Positions 1 through 8,299 of a DNA stretch of 53,350 nt are shown piece by piece (position 1 is the stretch's first letter; the number at the start of each line of letters is the position of its first letter). The stretch is taken from assembly GCA_003220495.1 (NCBI GenBank), contig QHSP01000046.1:1-53350 (forward strand). Direction: 5' to 3'. A model generated the notes under the pieces. It saw only the letters and a list, made by a program, of their open reading frames with translations, had not been told where the DNA came from and searched no databases. The DNA comes from Candidatus Rokuibacteriota bacterium. GTDB lineage: Bacteria > Methylomirabilota > Methylomirabilia > Rokubacteriales > CSP1-6. Both the position numbers and the translations under genes were made by a program.

Positions 1-28
1 TGAATCCTTTGCGCAGAGGTGCTTCATC

Positions 29-1393
29 ATGCGTGTCAGCGCATCGCTCTTCCTTCTGTTGCTCGCATCGCTCCCGCCCGTGACCGCGGCAGCGCAGTCG
101 GCGCCGAAGGCTTCATCAGGCCAGAAGTGGGTCGTCGCCTGGGTCGGCTCCGTCCAGGGGCCCTACCCCGTCGGCAACCCGTCGGCGCAACCGGACATGA
201 AATTGGCGTTCGCCTCTGCCGAGACGGGCGCGCGCGATCAGTCGTTCCGCATGATCGTCAAACCCGAGATCTGGGGACGCGAAGCGCGCCTGCGCTTCTC
301 GAATGCGCTCGGCACGAAACCGGTGACGTTCGACGCGGTGTACATCGGTCTGCACCTGACGAGCTCCGCCCTGATCCCGGGAACCAATCGCCCCGTGGCC
401 TTCGGCGGCAAGCGAAGCGTCACGATCCGGCCGGGCGATTCGGCGTGGAGCGATGCCGTGGCGTTGCCCTTCGTCCGAGACCCCGATCGCGCGGACCTCG
501 CCGGCCGCAAGCTCGCCGTGAGCTTTCACGTCCCCACCGAGAGTGGTCCGATGACCTGGCACGCGAAGGCGCTCCAGACCTCATATCTCTCGCCGCCCGG
601 CGCCGGACCGCAGAGCGCCGACGAGAGCGAATCCGCCTTCCCGATCAGCACGACGTCCTGGTATTTCCTGGATGCGCTCGACATGAGGGCGCCGAGCGAC
701 GCCGCCGCGATCGTCGCGTTCGGCGACTCGATCACGGACGGCACGCTCTCGACGTTGAACGGCGACGATCGCTGGCCCGACGTGCTCGCGCGGCGCCTGC
801 GGGCCGCGTATGGCAACCGCGTGTCCGTCGTGAACGCGGGCATCGGTGGCAACCAGGTCGTGGGGCCAACGGAATATTCTCCGCAGATGCCGTATCCCGG
901 CGGCCCATCAGCCGTCTCGCGCCTCGAGCGCGACGTGCTCTCGCTCTCCGGCGTCACCACCGTGATCTGGCTCGAGGGCATCAACGACTTCAGCAAGAAC
1001 GGCAACGCCACGGTCGAGGCCGTTCAGGCCGGGATGAAGGAGGCGGTCGGGCGCATCCGTGCCCGGATTCCCGGCGTCCGCGTGATCGGCGCGACCCTGA
1101 CGCCCGCCGTGGGCGCCAACAATCCCAACCACGGCTTCCCGGAGCAGGACGAGAAGCGCAAGGCGCTCAACGAATTCATCCGCGCCAGCGGCGTGTTCGA
1201 CGGAGTCGCCGACTTCGACAAGGTCATCGTCGATCCGGCGACGGGCGCGATGAAACCCGAGTTCGTGCACAACACGACGGTCGGCGGCGCCGGCGACAAC
1301 CTCCACCCGAACCGGCTCGGCTACGTCGCCATGGGCATGGCGATCGATCTCGGTCTGGTGGCGCCGGCGGCCGCGAAGGCGGTCAAGCGATGA
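29..1393 (+). CDS. Secreted SGNH/GDSL-family hydrolase
   Basis: This is a probable exported esterase or acylhydrolase of 454 aa. The first ~23 residues form a signal peptide (Arg2, a Leu-rich core, then AAAQSA). Residues ~30-200 look like an all-beta accessory domain. The SGNH core follows: block I is FGDSITDG with nucleophile Ser234, then NAGIGGNQ (oxyanion Gly), GINDFS (block III Asn) and DNLHPN near the C-terminus carrying the catalytic Asp and His. All four blocks are present, so it should be active; the substrate is unknown, with deacetylation of plant or cell-wall polysaccharide as one possibility. An AGAGG ribosome site lies about 9 nt before the ATG. Its stop overlaps the next start as ATGA, so the two genes are translationally coupled. 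Confidence 0.9.
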   Translation: MRVSASLFLLLLASLPPVTAAAQSAPKASSGQKWVVAWVGSVQGPYPVGNPSAQPDMKLAFASAETGARDQSFRMIVKPEIWGREARLRFSNALGTKPVTFDAVYIGLHLTSSALIPGTNRPVAFGGKRSVTIRPGDSAWSDAVALPFVRDPDRADLAGRKLAVSFHVPTESGPMTWHAKALQTSYLSPPGAGPQSADESESAFPISTTSWYFLDALDMRAPSDAAAIVAFGDSITDGTLSTLNGDDRWPDVLARRLRAAYGNRVSVVNAGIGGNQVVGPTEYSPQMPYPGGPSAVSRLERDVLSLSGVTTVIWLEGINDFSKNGNATVEAVQAGMKEAVGRIRARIPGVRVIGATLTPAVGANNPNHGFPEQDEKRKALNEFIRASGVFDGVADFDKVIVDPATGAMKPEFVHNTTVGGAGDNLHPNRLGYVAMGMAIDLGLVAPAAAKAVKR

Positions 1394-1956
1394 ATCATCA
1401 GACCGAGCCTGCAGCCCGCGTGGAGCCGATGCCGGCGCCGTACCCCCCCGAGCTCCAGAAGGTGTTCGACGCCATCATGCCGCCCGGCGTCCCTCCACTT
1501 TCGCTCTTCACGACCCTGGCGCGTGTCCCGCGCATCTGGGACCGCTTTCGGGCCGGCAGCCTGCTCGACCGCGGACCGGTCTCGCTCCGCCACCGCGAGA
1601 TCGTGATCGATCGAACCTGCGCGCGCTGCGGCTGCGCGTACGAATGGGGTGTGCACGTCGCGTTCTTCGCCCAGCGTGCGGCCCTGACGCCGGAACAGGT
1701 CCGCGCGACGGTGCACGGCGATGGGAACGATCCCGCCTGGACCGACGATGAACGGCTGCTGATCCGCATGGTCGACGAGCTGCACGACACGGCGAGCCTC
1801 TGCGACGAGACCTGGAGCGCGCTGGCGGCGGCCTTCAGCGTCGAGCAGATCCTCGAGCTGATCGGGCTGGTCGGCTTCTACCACACCGTCGCATTCTTCG
1901 CGAACAGCCTCAAGCTGCCTCCGGAGCCGCTGAGCGTACCGTTCCCCACGGCTTGA
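1390..1956 (+). CDS. Carboxymuconolactone decarboxylase family protein
   Basis: This is a 188-aa protein of the AhpD/CMD-like fold. The core from about residue 60 reads SLRHREIVIDRT, then CARCGCAYEWGVHV, the family signature around the conserved Tyr-Glu-Trp and His. A helical C-terminal half follows (EQILELIGLVGFYHT). Relatives act as decarboxylases, peroxidase partners or enzymes of unknown role, so the reaction cannot be fixed. The ATG at 1390 overlaps the stop of the upstream GDSL hydrolase by 4 nt. The open frame extends upstream through the hydrolase gene, but that part is out-of-frame shadow with an Arg/Pro-rich translation typical of non-coding GC-rich frames. Confidence 0.85.
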   Translation: MNHQTEPAARVEPMPAPYPPELQKVFDAIMPPGVPPLSLFTTLARVPRIWDRFRAGSLLDRGPVSLRHREIVIDRTCARCGCAYEWGVHVAFFAQRAALTPEQVRATVHGDGNDPAWTDDERLLIRMVDELHDTASLCDETWSALAAAFSVEQILELIGLVGFYHTVAFFANSLKLPPEPLSVPFPTA

Positions 1957-1968
1957 CGAGGGCCGCCC

Positions 1969-2853
1969 TCAGGCCAGGCCCTGCTCGTCCCGAGGCTCGG
2001 CGCGCGCGAAGCGCCCGCTCCGGAGATCCTCCAGCGTCTGCTCGATCTCCGCGCGCGTGTTCATCACGAAGGGGCCGTAGCGCGCGATCGGCTCGTTGAG
2101 CGGTCGCGCGGCCGCGAGCAGGAAGCGCCCGCCTCCGGATCCAGCCGACGCTTCGACGACGTCGCCCTCGCCAAAGACGACGAGCGACGGCGCGTGCGCG
2201 AGCTTCAGCTCGGGACCGAAGCGGACTTCGCCGTGGTCGACGTACGCGAACGCTGTGTGGCCTCGGGGCACTTCCTCGCGGAACTTGGCGCCCGGCGGCA
2301 GCACGACGTCGACGAACTTCGGCGCGACCGCCAGCCCCTCGACCGGTCCGGCGAATTTCCCGCCCTGCGCCTCGCCCGCGATCACGCGGATGCTCGCCCC
2401 GTCTTCGGTCTTCGTCTCGGCCAGACGCTCATCCTGGAGATCCCGGTACTTCGGCCGGCTCATCTTGTCCCGTGCCGGCAGGTTGAGCCAGAGCTGCAGG
2501 CCGGCGATGCCCTCGGGCCGCACCTGCGGCATCTCCTCGTGAAGGATGCCGCTGCCGGACGTCATCCACTGGATGTCGCCCGCGCCGATCGAGCCCTTGT
2601 GGCCGAGCGAGTCGCTGTGCTTGACCTCGCCCTTGCGAACGAGGGTGACGGTCTCGATGCCGCGATGCGGATGGTATGGGAACCCTGCCTCATAGTCCGC
2701 CGGCTTGACCGACTCGAAGTGGTCCAGGAGCAGGAATGGGTCGAGATGATCGAGCCGACGGGTGCCGATGCTCCGGCGGAGATGAACGCCGGCGCCCTCG
2801 ACCACCGGCTCGGGCGTGACGACGTATGCGACCGGGCGCGACAGCTGGCTCAT
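1969..2853 (-). CDS. Pirin family protein
   Basis: This is a bicupin protein of 294 aa, the normal pirin length. The metal ligands of the N-terminal cupin are visible: His61 and His63 in HPHRGIET, and His105 and Glu107 in GILHEE. The C-terminal cupin domain is present (PPGAKFREEV onward). Pirins bind Fe and act as quercetinase-like dioxygenases or redox-responsive regulators; which applies here cannot be told. A GGGAGG site lies 8 nt before the ATG. The gene is convergent with the preceding pair (12 nt between stops) and appears to be a single-gene unit. Confidence 0.92.
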   Translation of the reverse strand: MSQLSRPVAYVVTPEPVVEGAGVHLRRSIGTRRLDHLDPFLLLDHFESVKPADYEAGFPYHPHRGIETVTLVRKGEVKHSDSLGHKGSIGAGDIQWMTSGSGILHEEMPQVRPEGIAGLQLWLNLPARDKMSRPKYRDLQDERLAETKTEDGASIRVIAGEAQGGKFAGPVEGLAVAPKFVDVVLPPGAKFREEVPRGHTAFAYVDHGEVRFGPELKLAHAPSLVVFGEGDVVEASAGSGGGRFLLAAARPLNEPIARYGPFVMNTRAEIEQTLEDLRSGRFARAEPRDEQGLA

Positions 2854-2988
2854 GCGATGCCTCCCAGTCCTAGAGATGCAGATGCGACCACGAGCGGTTC
2901 AAGCCTACGCCCTCGCCACCGGGTCCGCCGCGGCCGGACCGAGCTGCGCAGGTCAGCGAGCTCAGGTCTGCTAGACTTCCGTCAGCCA

Positions 2989-3183
2989 TCATCCGACGAG
3001 CTGGCCAGCGAGATCCGCGTAGCGCCGTTTGATGGCGTCGCACTTTTCTGTGTGCGGCGGCGGCGTGGGATATATCGAGTCCGAGGGCGATCGAATCGAA
3101 CCGGCTCGAGCCGGCTCGGGCCCCCACAGCACGCAACCAGCCACCAACGTCGAGGCCAGAAACCAGGAGTGGCGATTGCCCAT
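2989..3183 (-). CDS. Small putative lipoprotein
   Basis: This is a 64-aa product. The start at 3183 is chosen because GGGGGAGGTG sits just upstream of the ATG, although the frame stays open further upstream to 3348. The N-terminus has a short basic region, a hydrophobic core and a lipobox-like LVAGC ending at Cys18, then a short polar tail with one more Cys (EKCDAIKRRYADLAG). I recognise no family. A lipid-anchored periplasmic peptide is the best reading; a cleaved secreted peptide is possible because ARAGS follows about ten residues later. The gene stands alone between pirin and yraN on the opposite strand to yraN. Confidence 0.5.
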   Translation of the reverse strand: MGNRHSWFLASTLVAGCVLWGPEPARAGSIRSPSDSIYPTPPPHTEKCDAIKRRYADLAGQLVG

Positions 3184-3346
3184 GGGGCACCTCCCCCGCT
3201 GTCGTGCGCCTTCGAGGGGCAAGCGTGAAGCCAAGCTGGTCTCGCGAAGGACCTTCCGATCCGGGCCTTTCGCCCGAAGCGCTTCACGATCGCGTATCAA
3301 ACATTGGGCATTTTCAGCCGCCGCCCGCTCGTTCACGATCCGAGGC

Positions 3347-3724
3347 ATGGGCGATCCGCGTCACGAGCTCGGGCGCGCGGCCGAAGAGGCGGCGGCGAAG
3401 CTCCTCGAGCGCTCGGGGCTGCGCATCGTCGCGCGCAACGTGAAGCTCCGCAACGGCGAGATCGACCTGGTCTGCCGCGATCGTGAGGTCTGGGTCTTCG
3501 TCGAAGTGAAGTGCCGGCAGGAGCGCTGGGACGACGGGCCCGGCGCGGCCGTCTCGTGGTGGAAGCGGAGGCGGCTCATTCGCCTGGCCCAGGGCTATCT
3601 GAAGTGGATGCACATCGCGGAGGCGCACTGCCGGTTCGACGTCGTGGCGGTGACGCCCCGCGGCGACGGGCGCTTCGAGATCCGCCACATCCCCGCCGCC
3701 TTCGACGCGACCGGGACAGTGTGA
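3347..3724 (+). CDS. yraN: YraN / UPF0102 family nuclease-like protein
   Basis: This is a 125-aa protein with the full UPF0102 signature: an N-terminal GRAAEEAAAKLLERSG helix, then NVKLRNGEIDLV (residues ~31-42, GEID at 37-40) and VFVEVKCR (E53-V-K55). The D...EVK arrangement is that of the PD-(D/E)xK restriction-endonuclease-like fold, so a role in DNA processing is likely though the family is poorly characterised. The ATG at 3347 is chosen because homologs begin just before GRAAEE; the open frame itself reaches back to 3029 with no family similarity. It stands alone, 38 nt before the next gene. Confidence 0.88.
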   Translation: MGDPRHELGRAAEEAAAKLLERSGLRIVARNVKLRNGEIDLVCRDREVWVFVEVKCRQERWDDGPGAAVSWWKRRRLIRLAQGYLKWMHIAEAHCRFDVVAVTPRGDGRFEIRHIPAAFDATGTV

Positions 3725-3762
3725 GGCCGGCCGCTTGAGATTTCGGGTACAATCACGCTCCC

Positions 3763-4809
3763 GTGACGATTCTCTGGGATGCGTACCGTAGCGCGCTCGG
3801 GTCGATCGCCCAGGCGGTCGGGCGCACGCCGCTCGTCACGCTCAACCGCGTGACCGCCGGCGTCACCCCGCCGATCCATCTCAAGCTCGAGTGGTACGGC
3901 GCGACCGGCAGTCTCAAGGACCGCATCTATCTGCACATGTTCGAGCGCGCCGAGGCCCGGGGCGACCTTCGCCCGGGCATGCGCGCGCTCGAGTGCTCGA
4001 CCGGCAACGCCGGGATCGCCTGCGCGTTCGTGGCGGCGGTCAAGGGCTATCGCTGCACGATCGTCATGCCCGAGGGCATGAGCGACGAGCGCAAGAAGAT
4101 CATGCGCGCCTATGGCGCCGACCTGGTCTTCACACCCGGCGGCGAGAGCGACGTCGACCTGTCGCTCCAGCGCCTGGAGGAGATCCGCGCGGGCGACCGC
4201 ACTGGCTATTGGGTGCCCGGCCAGTTCGACAACGCCGACAACGTCGAGGCGCACTACCGCACGACCGGCCCCGAGATCTGGGAGCAGGCCGGCGGGATCG
4301 TCGGCGCGTTCGTCGCCTCGCAGGGCAGCGGCGGCACGCTCACGGGTGTCGGCCGCTTCCTGCGCGAGCGGGACACGCGCGTGCGGCTCTACGCCGTCGA
4401 GCCCGAGGAGTGCGCGCTGCTCGCCCGGCGCGAATGGGGGCCGCACGGGATCGAGGGCATCGGCGACGGGTTCATTCCCGAGAACCTCGACGTCGCCCTC
4501 CTCTCCGGCGTCATCACCACCACCACCGGCGAGAGCCTGGCGATGGCGCGGCGCCTCGCGGCCGAGGAAGGCATCTTCTGTGGCATCTCCACCGGGTGCA
4601 ACGTCGCGGCCGCGCTCAAGCTGGGGCGACACCGCCCGGATCTGCCCTCGATCGTGACGATGGCGAACGACACCGGCCAGCGGTACTTCACGACGGCGCT
4701 CTGCGGCGAGGACAAGCACGTCGAGATCCCGGAGCGCGAGCATCCGATGGATCCGCGGACGCGGCGCGAGCTCGATCGCTACCAGCCGAAGTGGGAGATC
4801 CTCGCCTGA
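3763..4809 (+). CDS. PLP-dependent cysteine synthase family protein
   Basis: This is a fold-type II PLP enzyme of 348 aa, related to CysK/CysM. The PLP Schiff-base lysine is Lys52 in TGSLKDR. The substrate loop is STGNAGIA, and the phosphate-binding loop is GSGGTLTG near residue 190. The C-terminal region (SIVTMANDTGQRYF) is normal for the family. It could be an O-acetylserine sulfhydrylase, but many homologs in catabolic clusters use other beta-substituted amino acids, so I do not assign cysK. The start is GTG. The downstream CoA-transferase gene begins inside its 3' end, indicating one transcript. Confidence 0.88.
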   Translation: MTILWDAYRSALGSIAQAVGRTPLVTLNRVTAGVTPPIHLKLEWYGATGSLKDRIYLHMFERAEARGDLRPGMRALECSTGNAGIACAFVAAVKGYRCTIVMPEGMSDERKKIMRAYGADLVFTPGGESDVDLSLQRLEEIRAGDRTGYWVPGQFDNADNVEAHYRTTGPEIWEQAGGIVGAFVASQGSGGTLTGVGRFLRERDTRVRLYAVEPEECALLARREWGPHGIEGIGDGFIPENLDVALLSGVITTTTGESLAMARRLAAEEGIFCGISTGCNVAAALKLGRHRPDLPSIVTMANDTGQRYFTTALCGEDKHVEIPEREHPMDPRTRRELDRYQPKWEILA

Positions 4810-5762
4810 ACCCGGCCGAGTACGACTTCATTGCGGCGCGCCGCCGCACCGAGGCCAAGACCAAGTCGGCGGCCGAGAAGCTCACGAGCCTCGAGGACGC
4901 GGTCGGCCGCGTCAAGGACGGCAACCAGATCGGCGTGGGCGGCTGCCTGTTCTCGCGCACGCCCCTGGCGCTCATGCGCGAGATCCTCCGGCAACGCCGC
5001 CGCGGGCTCACGCTCGCACGCAATCTCACCTGCAACGAGGGCGAGCTGTTCATGGCCGCCGGCGCCGCGAGCCGCGTCATGACCGCGTGGATGTCGATCG
5101 GGCTGCCGTGGGGCGTGTCGAAGATCCTTCGCCACTATGTCGAGACGGGCGCGGTCGCGCTGGAAGAATGGAGCCATCTGGCGCTCGGGCTCCGCTTCCG
5201 CGCCGGCGCGATGGGCGTGCCGTTCCTGCCCGCGCTCACGATGCTCGGCTCGGATCTCGTCGGGGTCGGCGGCCTGAAGACCGTGCAGGATCCGTACACC
5301 GGCGAGACCCTGGCGGCGGTGCCCGCGCTCTTTCCCGACGTGGCGCTCCTACACGTGCACCGCGCCGATCGGTTCGGCAACTGTCAGATCGACGGCTATC
5401 CGCACATGGACGCCGACATCGCGCGGGCGGCGACGACAGTGCTGGTATCGACCGAGGAGATCATCTCGGACGAAGAAACACGCCGGTCCCCCGACCGCAC
5501 GGTCGTGCCCGGCTTCGTTGTCGATGCGCTCGTGCGCGTGCCGTTCGGCTCGTTCCCGCACGAGTGTTACGGTCTCTACGAGGCGGACTACGATCATTTC
5601 GCGGAATACTGCGCCGCGATCGACGCGCGCGGCCCCGCGGCCGTCGGCGAATATCTCGAGCGCTACGTGTACGGCCCGCCCACGTGGAGCGACTACCTCG
5701 ATCTCTTCGGCGGCGAGCGCATGGCCTTACAGGCCAAACGAGCGAAGGAGCTGACCGGGTGA
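4791..5762 (+). CDS. CoA-transferase, alpha subunit (GctA/IpdA-like)
   Basis: This is a class I CoA-transferase-type A subunit of about 323 aa. Supporting blocks are the N-terminal glycine loop DGNQIGVGGC, LARNLTCNEGELFMAAG, and the HVHRADRFGNCQIDGYP segment that is highly characteristic of the glutaconate/IpdA-like branch. There is no ATG near the expected N-terminus. GTG at 4791 (19-nt overlap with the previous gene) is the best canonical start; a non-canonical CTG at 4806 is the alternative. The open frame further upstream is shadow of the PLP-enzyme gene. The beta subunit follows after two short tandem repeats. The substrate is unknown; glutaconate-, 3-oxoacid- or ring-cleavage-type CoA esters are all possible. 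Confidence 0.85.
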   Translation: MGDPRLNPAEYDFIAARRRTEAKTKSAAEKLTSLEDAVGRVKDGNQIGVGGCLFSRTPLALMREILRQRRRGLTLARNLTCNEGELFMAAGAASRVMTAWMSIGLPWGVSKILRHYVETGAVALEEWSHLALGLRFRAGAMGVPFLPALTMLGSDLVGVGGLKTVQDPYTGETLAAVPALFPDVALLHVHRADRFGNCQIDGYPHMDADIARAATTVLVSTEEIISDEETRRSPDRTVVPGFVVDALVRVPFGSFPHECYGLYEADYDHFAEYCAAIDARGPAAVGEYLERYVYGPPTWSDYLDLFGGERMALQAKRAKELTG

Positions 5763-5889
5763 CCAAGCCAAGCGCCTCTCTCGGGCCACCTTCGGTCGGC
5801 GCCGGGCTCAGGCGCTCGATACAATGACCAAGCCAAGCGCCTCTCTCAGGCCACCTTGGGTCGGCGCCGGGCTCAGGCCCTCGATAGCA
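5760..5889 (+). repeat. 65-bp tandem repeat (2 copies) between CoA-transferase genes
   Basis: Two directly adjacent 65-bp units (5760-5824 and 5825-5889) differ at five positions. Each begins with TGACCAAGCC. The first unit begins at the stop codon of the alpha subunit and the second ends at the A of the beta-subunit ATG. Each unit contains a 22-codon mini-frame whose start overlaps the previous stop and whose stop overlaps the next start (GTGA, ATGA, ATGA). The period of 65 nt is 69 minus the 4-nt overlap. The predicted peptides differ at several residues, so the arrangement, not the peptide, is what is kept. Confidence 0.85.
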
Positions 5890-6659
5890 TGACCGGGCAC
5901 TTCAACGCCTCGGAGCTGCTCGCCGTGATCGCGGCGCGCCAGCTACGCGACGACACGACCGTCTTCGCCGGGGTCGGCGTGCCGCTCCTGGCCGCCGCGC
6001 TCGCGAAGCGCCGCCACGCGCCGCGGCTGACGATGGTCATCGAGGGCGGCATCATCGGGCCTCAGATCGCCCCGGGGCGGCTGCCGGTGTCGACCAACGA
6101 GATGCGCGCCGGCCACCGGGCGACGATGCTGCCGGGCATCACCGACGCGTTTCTCTTCGCTCAGCGCGGCTTCGTGGACGTCGGCTTCATGGGCGGGGCG
6201 CAGATCGATCAGTACGGCAACATCAACACGAGCGTGCTGGGCGCCGACTACTGGCGGCCGAAAGTTCGCCTGCCCGGAACGGGCGGCGCCAACGACATCG
6301 CCTCGCTGTGCCGCGAGGTCATCATCGTCACGGCGCACGAGAAGCGCCGCTTCGTCGAGCGCGTCGACTTCGTCACGAGCCCGTCCTGGCTCCGGGGCGA
6401 CGGGTCGCGCAAGGCCGCGGGGCTTCTCTTCGGGGGCGTCTCCCGTGTCGTCACCACGCTCGGCATCCTCGGCTTCGATCCCGAGAGCAAGCGCATGCGG
6501 ATCGAGGCCACGCACCCGGGTGTCTCGACGGACGCGTTGCGCCAGAACACTGGCTTCCCGTTGCTCGAGGCCCCGCGAATCGAGATCACCGAGCCGCCGT
6601 CGGACGAAGAGCTCGAGATGCTCCGGGCCCTCGATCCGGAGCGGCGCTTCCTGGGCTGA
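5889..6659 (+). CDS. CoA-transferase, beta subunit (GctB/IpdB-like)
   Basis: This is the 256-aa partner of the preceding subunit. The segment VIEGGIIG near residue 50 aligns with the SENG-type loop that carries the catalytic glutamate of class I CoA-transferases, so a Glu is present at the expected place. FVDVGFMGGAQIDQYGNINTS and LPGTGGANDIAS are typical of the beta subunit. The ATG at 5889 is chosen over an in-frame upstream start at 5856, which lies inside the repeat. The gene is followed 3 nt later by the LLM oxidoreductase, so the operon continues. Confidence 0.88.
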   Translation: MTGHFNASELLAVIAARQLRDDTTVFAGVGVPLLAAALAKRRHAPRLTMVIEGGIIGPQIAPGRLPVSTNEMRAGHRATMLPGITDAFLFAQRGFVDVGFMGGAQIDQYGNINTSVLGADYWRPKVRLPGTGGANDIASLCREVIIVTAHEKRRFVERVDFVTSPSWLRGDGSRKAAGLLFGGVSRVVTTLGILGFDPESKRMRIEATHPGVSTDALRQNTGFPLLEAPRIEITEPPSDEELEMLRALDPERRFLG

Positions 6660-6662
6660 CCG

Positions 6663-7622
6663 ATGACGGCCTTCGGGCTCGCGATCAAGAACTTCGTGGG
6701 GCCGGCCGAGACCCCCGACATCGACGCGCTCTACGCCTACGCGCAGCGGGCCGAGGCGCTCGGCTTCGAATCGCTCTGGGCATGGGACCACGTGATCCTC
6801 GGCGTCGAGCCGTCGTTCCCGATCCTCGACGCCATCGGCACCCTGACCGCGATCGCGGCGCGGACCGGCCGGATCAAGCTCGGCACCGGCGTGCTCGTGC
6901 TCCCGCTGCGCAACCCGACCGTCGCCGCCAAGGCGCTCGGCACGCTCGACGTCATCTCGAAGGGCCGCCTGATCCTCGGCGTGGCCGCCGGCTGGTACGC
7001 GCGCGAGTTCGACGCGGTCGGTGTGCCCTTCAAGCGCCGCGGCCGGCTCTTCGAGCGCAACCTCGACATCCTCACGCGGCTCTGGACCGAAGATCGCGTC
7101 ACGCTCCAGGTCGACGAGCACAACCTGCGCGAGGCCGTGATGCGGCCGCGTCCGGCCCAGCGACCGCGGCCGCCCATCCTGATCGGCGGCTACGTCGACG
7201 CCGTCCTGAAACGCGTGGCCACGAGCGGCGACGGATGGCTCACCTACTTCTACACCCCCGAGAGCTATCGGCGCTCGTGGGAGAAGATCGTCGGCTTCGC
7301 CCGCGAGGCCGGCCGAGATCCGCAGACGCTCAGCGGCACGAATCAGCTCGCGATCTACGTCGGTCGCTCGCGCGAGGCGACCGAAGCGCCGATGCGTCGC
7401 TGGCTCGAGACCGAGTGGGACGTCGCCGCCTGGAGCGAATCGACGATCGAGCACGCGATTCGCGGCAGCGCGGACGAATGCGTGGACCAGCTTCGTCCCC
7501 ACATCGAGGCGGGCGTGGACCGGCTCGTCCTCATCCCCTACCGCTACGAGCCCGAGCAGGTCGAGCTCATCGCCCGCGACGTCCTCCCCCGCCTGTCTCA
7601 CGCGTCGGCGACGCCGCGCTAG
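6663..7622 (+). CDS. LLM-class F420-dependent oxidoreductase
   Basis: This is a luciferase-like (beta/alpha)8-barrel oxidoreductase of 319 aa. Diagnostic stretches are ALGFESLWAWDHV, RIKLGTGVLVLPLRNP, LDVISKGRLILGVAAGW and PRPPILIGGY. Proteins of this subfamily are usually annotated as F420-dependent, though FMN use cannot be excluded from sequence. The gene starts 3 nt after the CoA-transferase beta stop, and its own stop abuts the next start. This places it in the same catabolic operon, probably acting on a ring or carbonyl intermediate. No F420 biosynthesis gene is in the window. Confidence 0.87.
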   Translation: MTAFGLAIKNFVGPAETPDIDALYAYAQRAEALGFESLWAWDHVILGVEPSFPILDAIGTLTAIAARTGRIKLGTGVLVLPLRNPTVAAKALGTLDVISKGRLILGVAAGWYAREFDAVGVPFKRRGRLFERNLDILTRLWTEDRVTLQVDEHNLREAVMRPRPAQRPRPPILIGGYVDAVLKRVATSGDGWLTYFYTPESYRRSWEKIVGFAREAGRDPQTLSGTNQLAIYVGRSREATEAPMRRWLETEWDVAAWSESTIEHAIRGSADECVDQLRPHIEAGVDRLVLIPYRYEPEQVELIARDVLPRLSHASATPR

Positions 7623-8285
7623 ATGGCCGACCGCGGCGAGACCTTCGAGCGCGTGCTGACCCCCGAGCCGGGGCGGACGGCGCTCGTGGTGGTCGATATG
7701 CAGCGCGGGTTTCTCGATGTCGGCGAGGCGATGGAAGTCCCGCCGGCTCGGGAGATCGTGCCGGTGATCCAGAGCCTGCTCAGCGTGTTTCGGGCCAAGC
7801 GTCTGCCGGTCGTGTTCACCGAGTTCGTGTACTCCGAGGCCGTGCCGGTCCTCATCGGCAGCCTGCACCCCGAGCACCGGCCGGCGCCGCCCGGCGCGCC
7901 GCGTGGCTTCGGTCTGCCGTCGTCTTCCTGTCTCGAAGGCACCGCGAGCGCCGAGACCGTGCCGGACCTCGCGTCCCGGCCCGGCGAGATCGTCGTACGC
8001 AAGCGCGGCTACGACGCGTTTTCGGGCACGTTCCTCGACGGCGCGCTGCGAGCCCGGAACGTGACATCTCTCGTGGTGACCGGTACGATGACGGACATCT
8101 GCGTGCTGGCGACCGTGACCGCCGCGCTCCACCGGGAATACCGGGTCACCGTGGTCGAGGACGGCGTGGCCACGCTCTGGCCCGAGCTCCAGCGAGCTGC
8201 GCTCGACATCATCGGGCGGGCCTACGGTCGCGTGGTGACCGCCAAGGAAGTCGCCGACCAGATCTCGCGCTGGTCGTGCCCATGA
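7623..8285 (+). CDS. Isochorismatase-family cysteine hydrolase
   Basis: This is a 220-aa alpha/beta hydrolase of the nicotinamidase/isochorismatase superfamily. The catalytic triad is complete: Asp25 in VVVDMQ, Lys127 in VVRKRGYDAF, and nucleophile Cys160 in TGTMTDICVLAT. With the neighbouring CoA-transferase, LLM oxidoreductase and DapA-like aldolase, an amidase step on a small amide such as a maleamate or N-carbamoyl compound is plausible but not proven. The ATG directly follows the upstream TAG with no gap. The 3' end overlaps or closely precedes the aldolase gene. Confidence 0.9.
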   Translation: MADRGETFERVLTPEPGRTALVVVDMQRGFLDVGEAMEVPPAREIVPVIQSLLSVFRAKRLPVVFTEFVYSEAVPVLIGSLHPEHRPAPPGAPRGFGLPSSSCLEGTASAETVPDLASRPGEIVVRKRGYDAFSGTFLDGALRARNVTSLVVTGTMTDICVLATVTAALHREYRVTVVEDGVATLWPELQRAALDIIGRAYGRVVTAKEVADQISRWSCP

Positions 8286-8299
8286 GCGAGGAGGGCGCG

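Noticed and set aside
5943-8132. A 729-codon open frame on the minus strand
   Set aside because: It is antisense to four well-supported genes, has no family motif and has a His/Arg/Asp-rich composition typical of GC-rich shadow frames.
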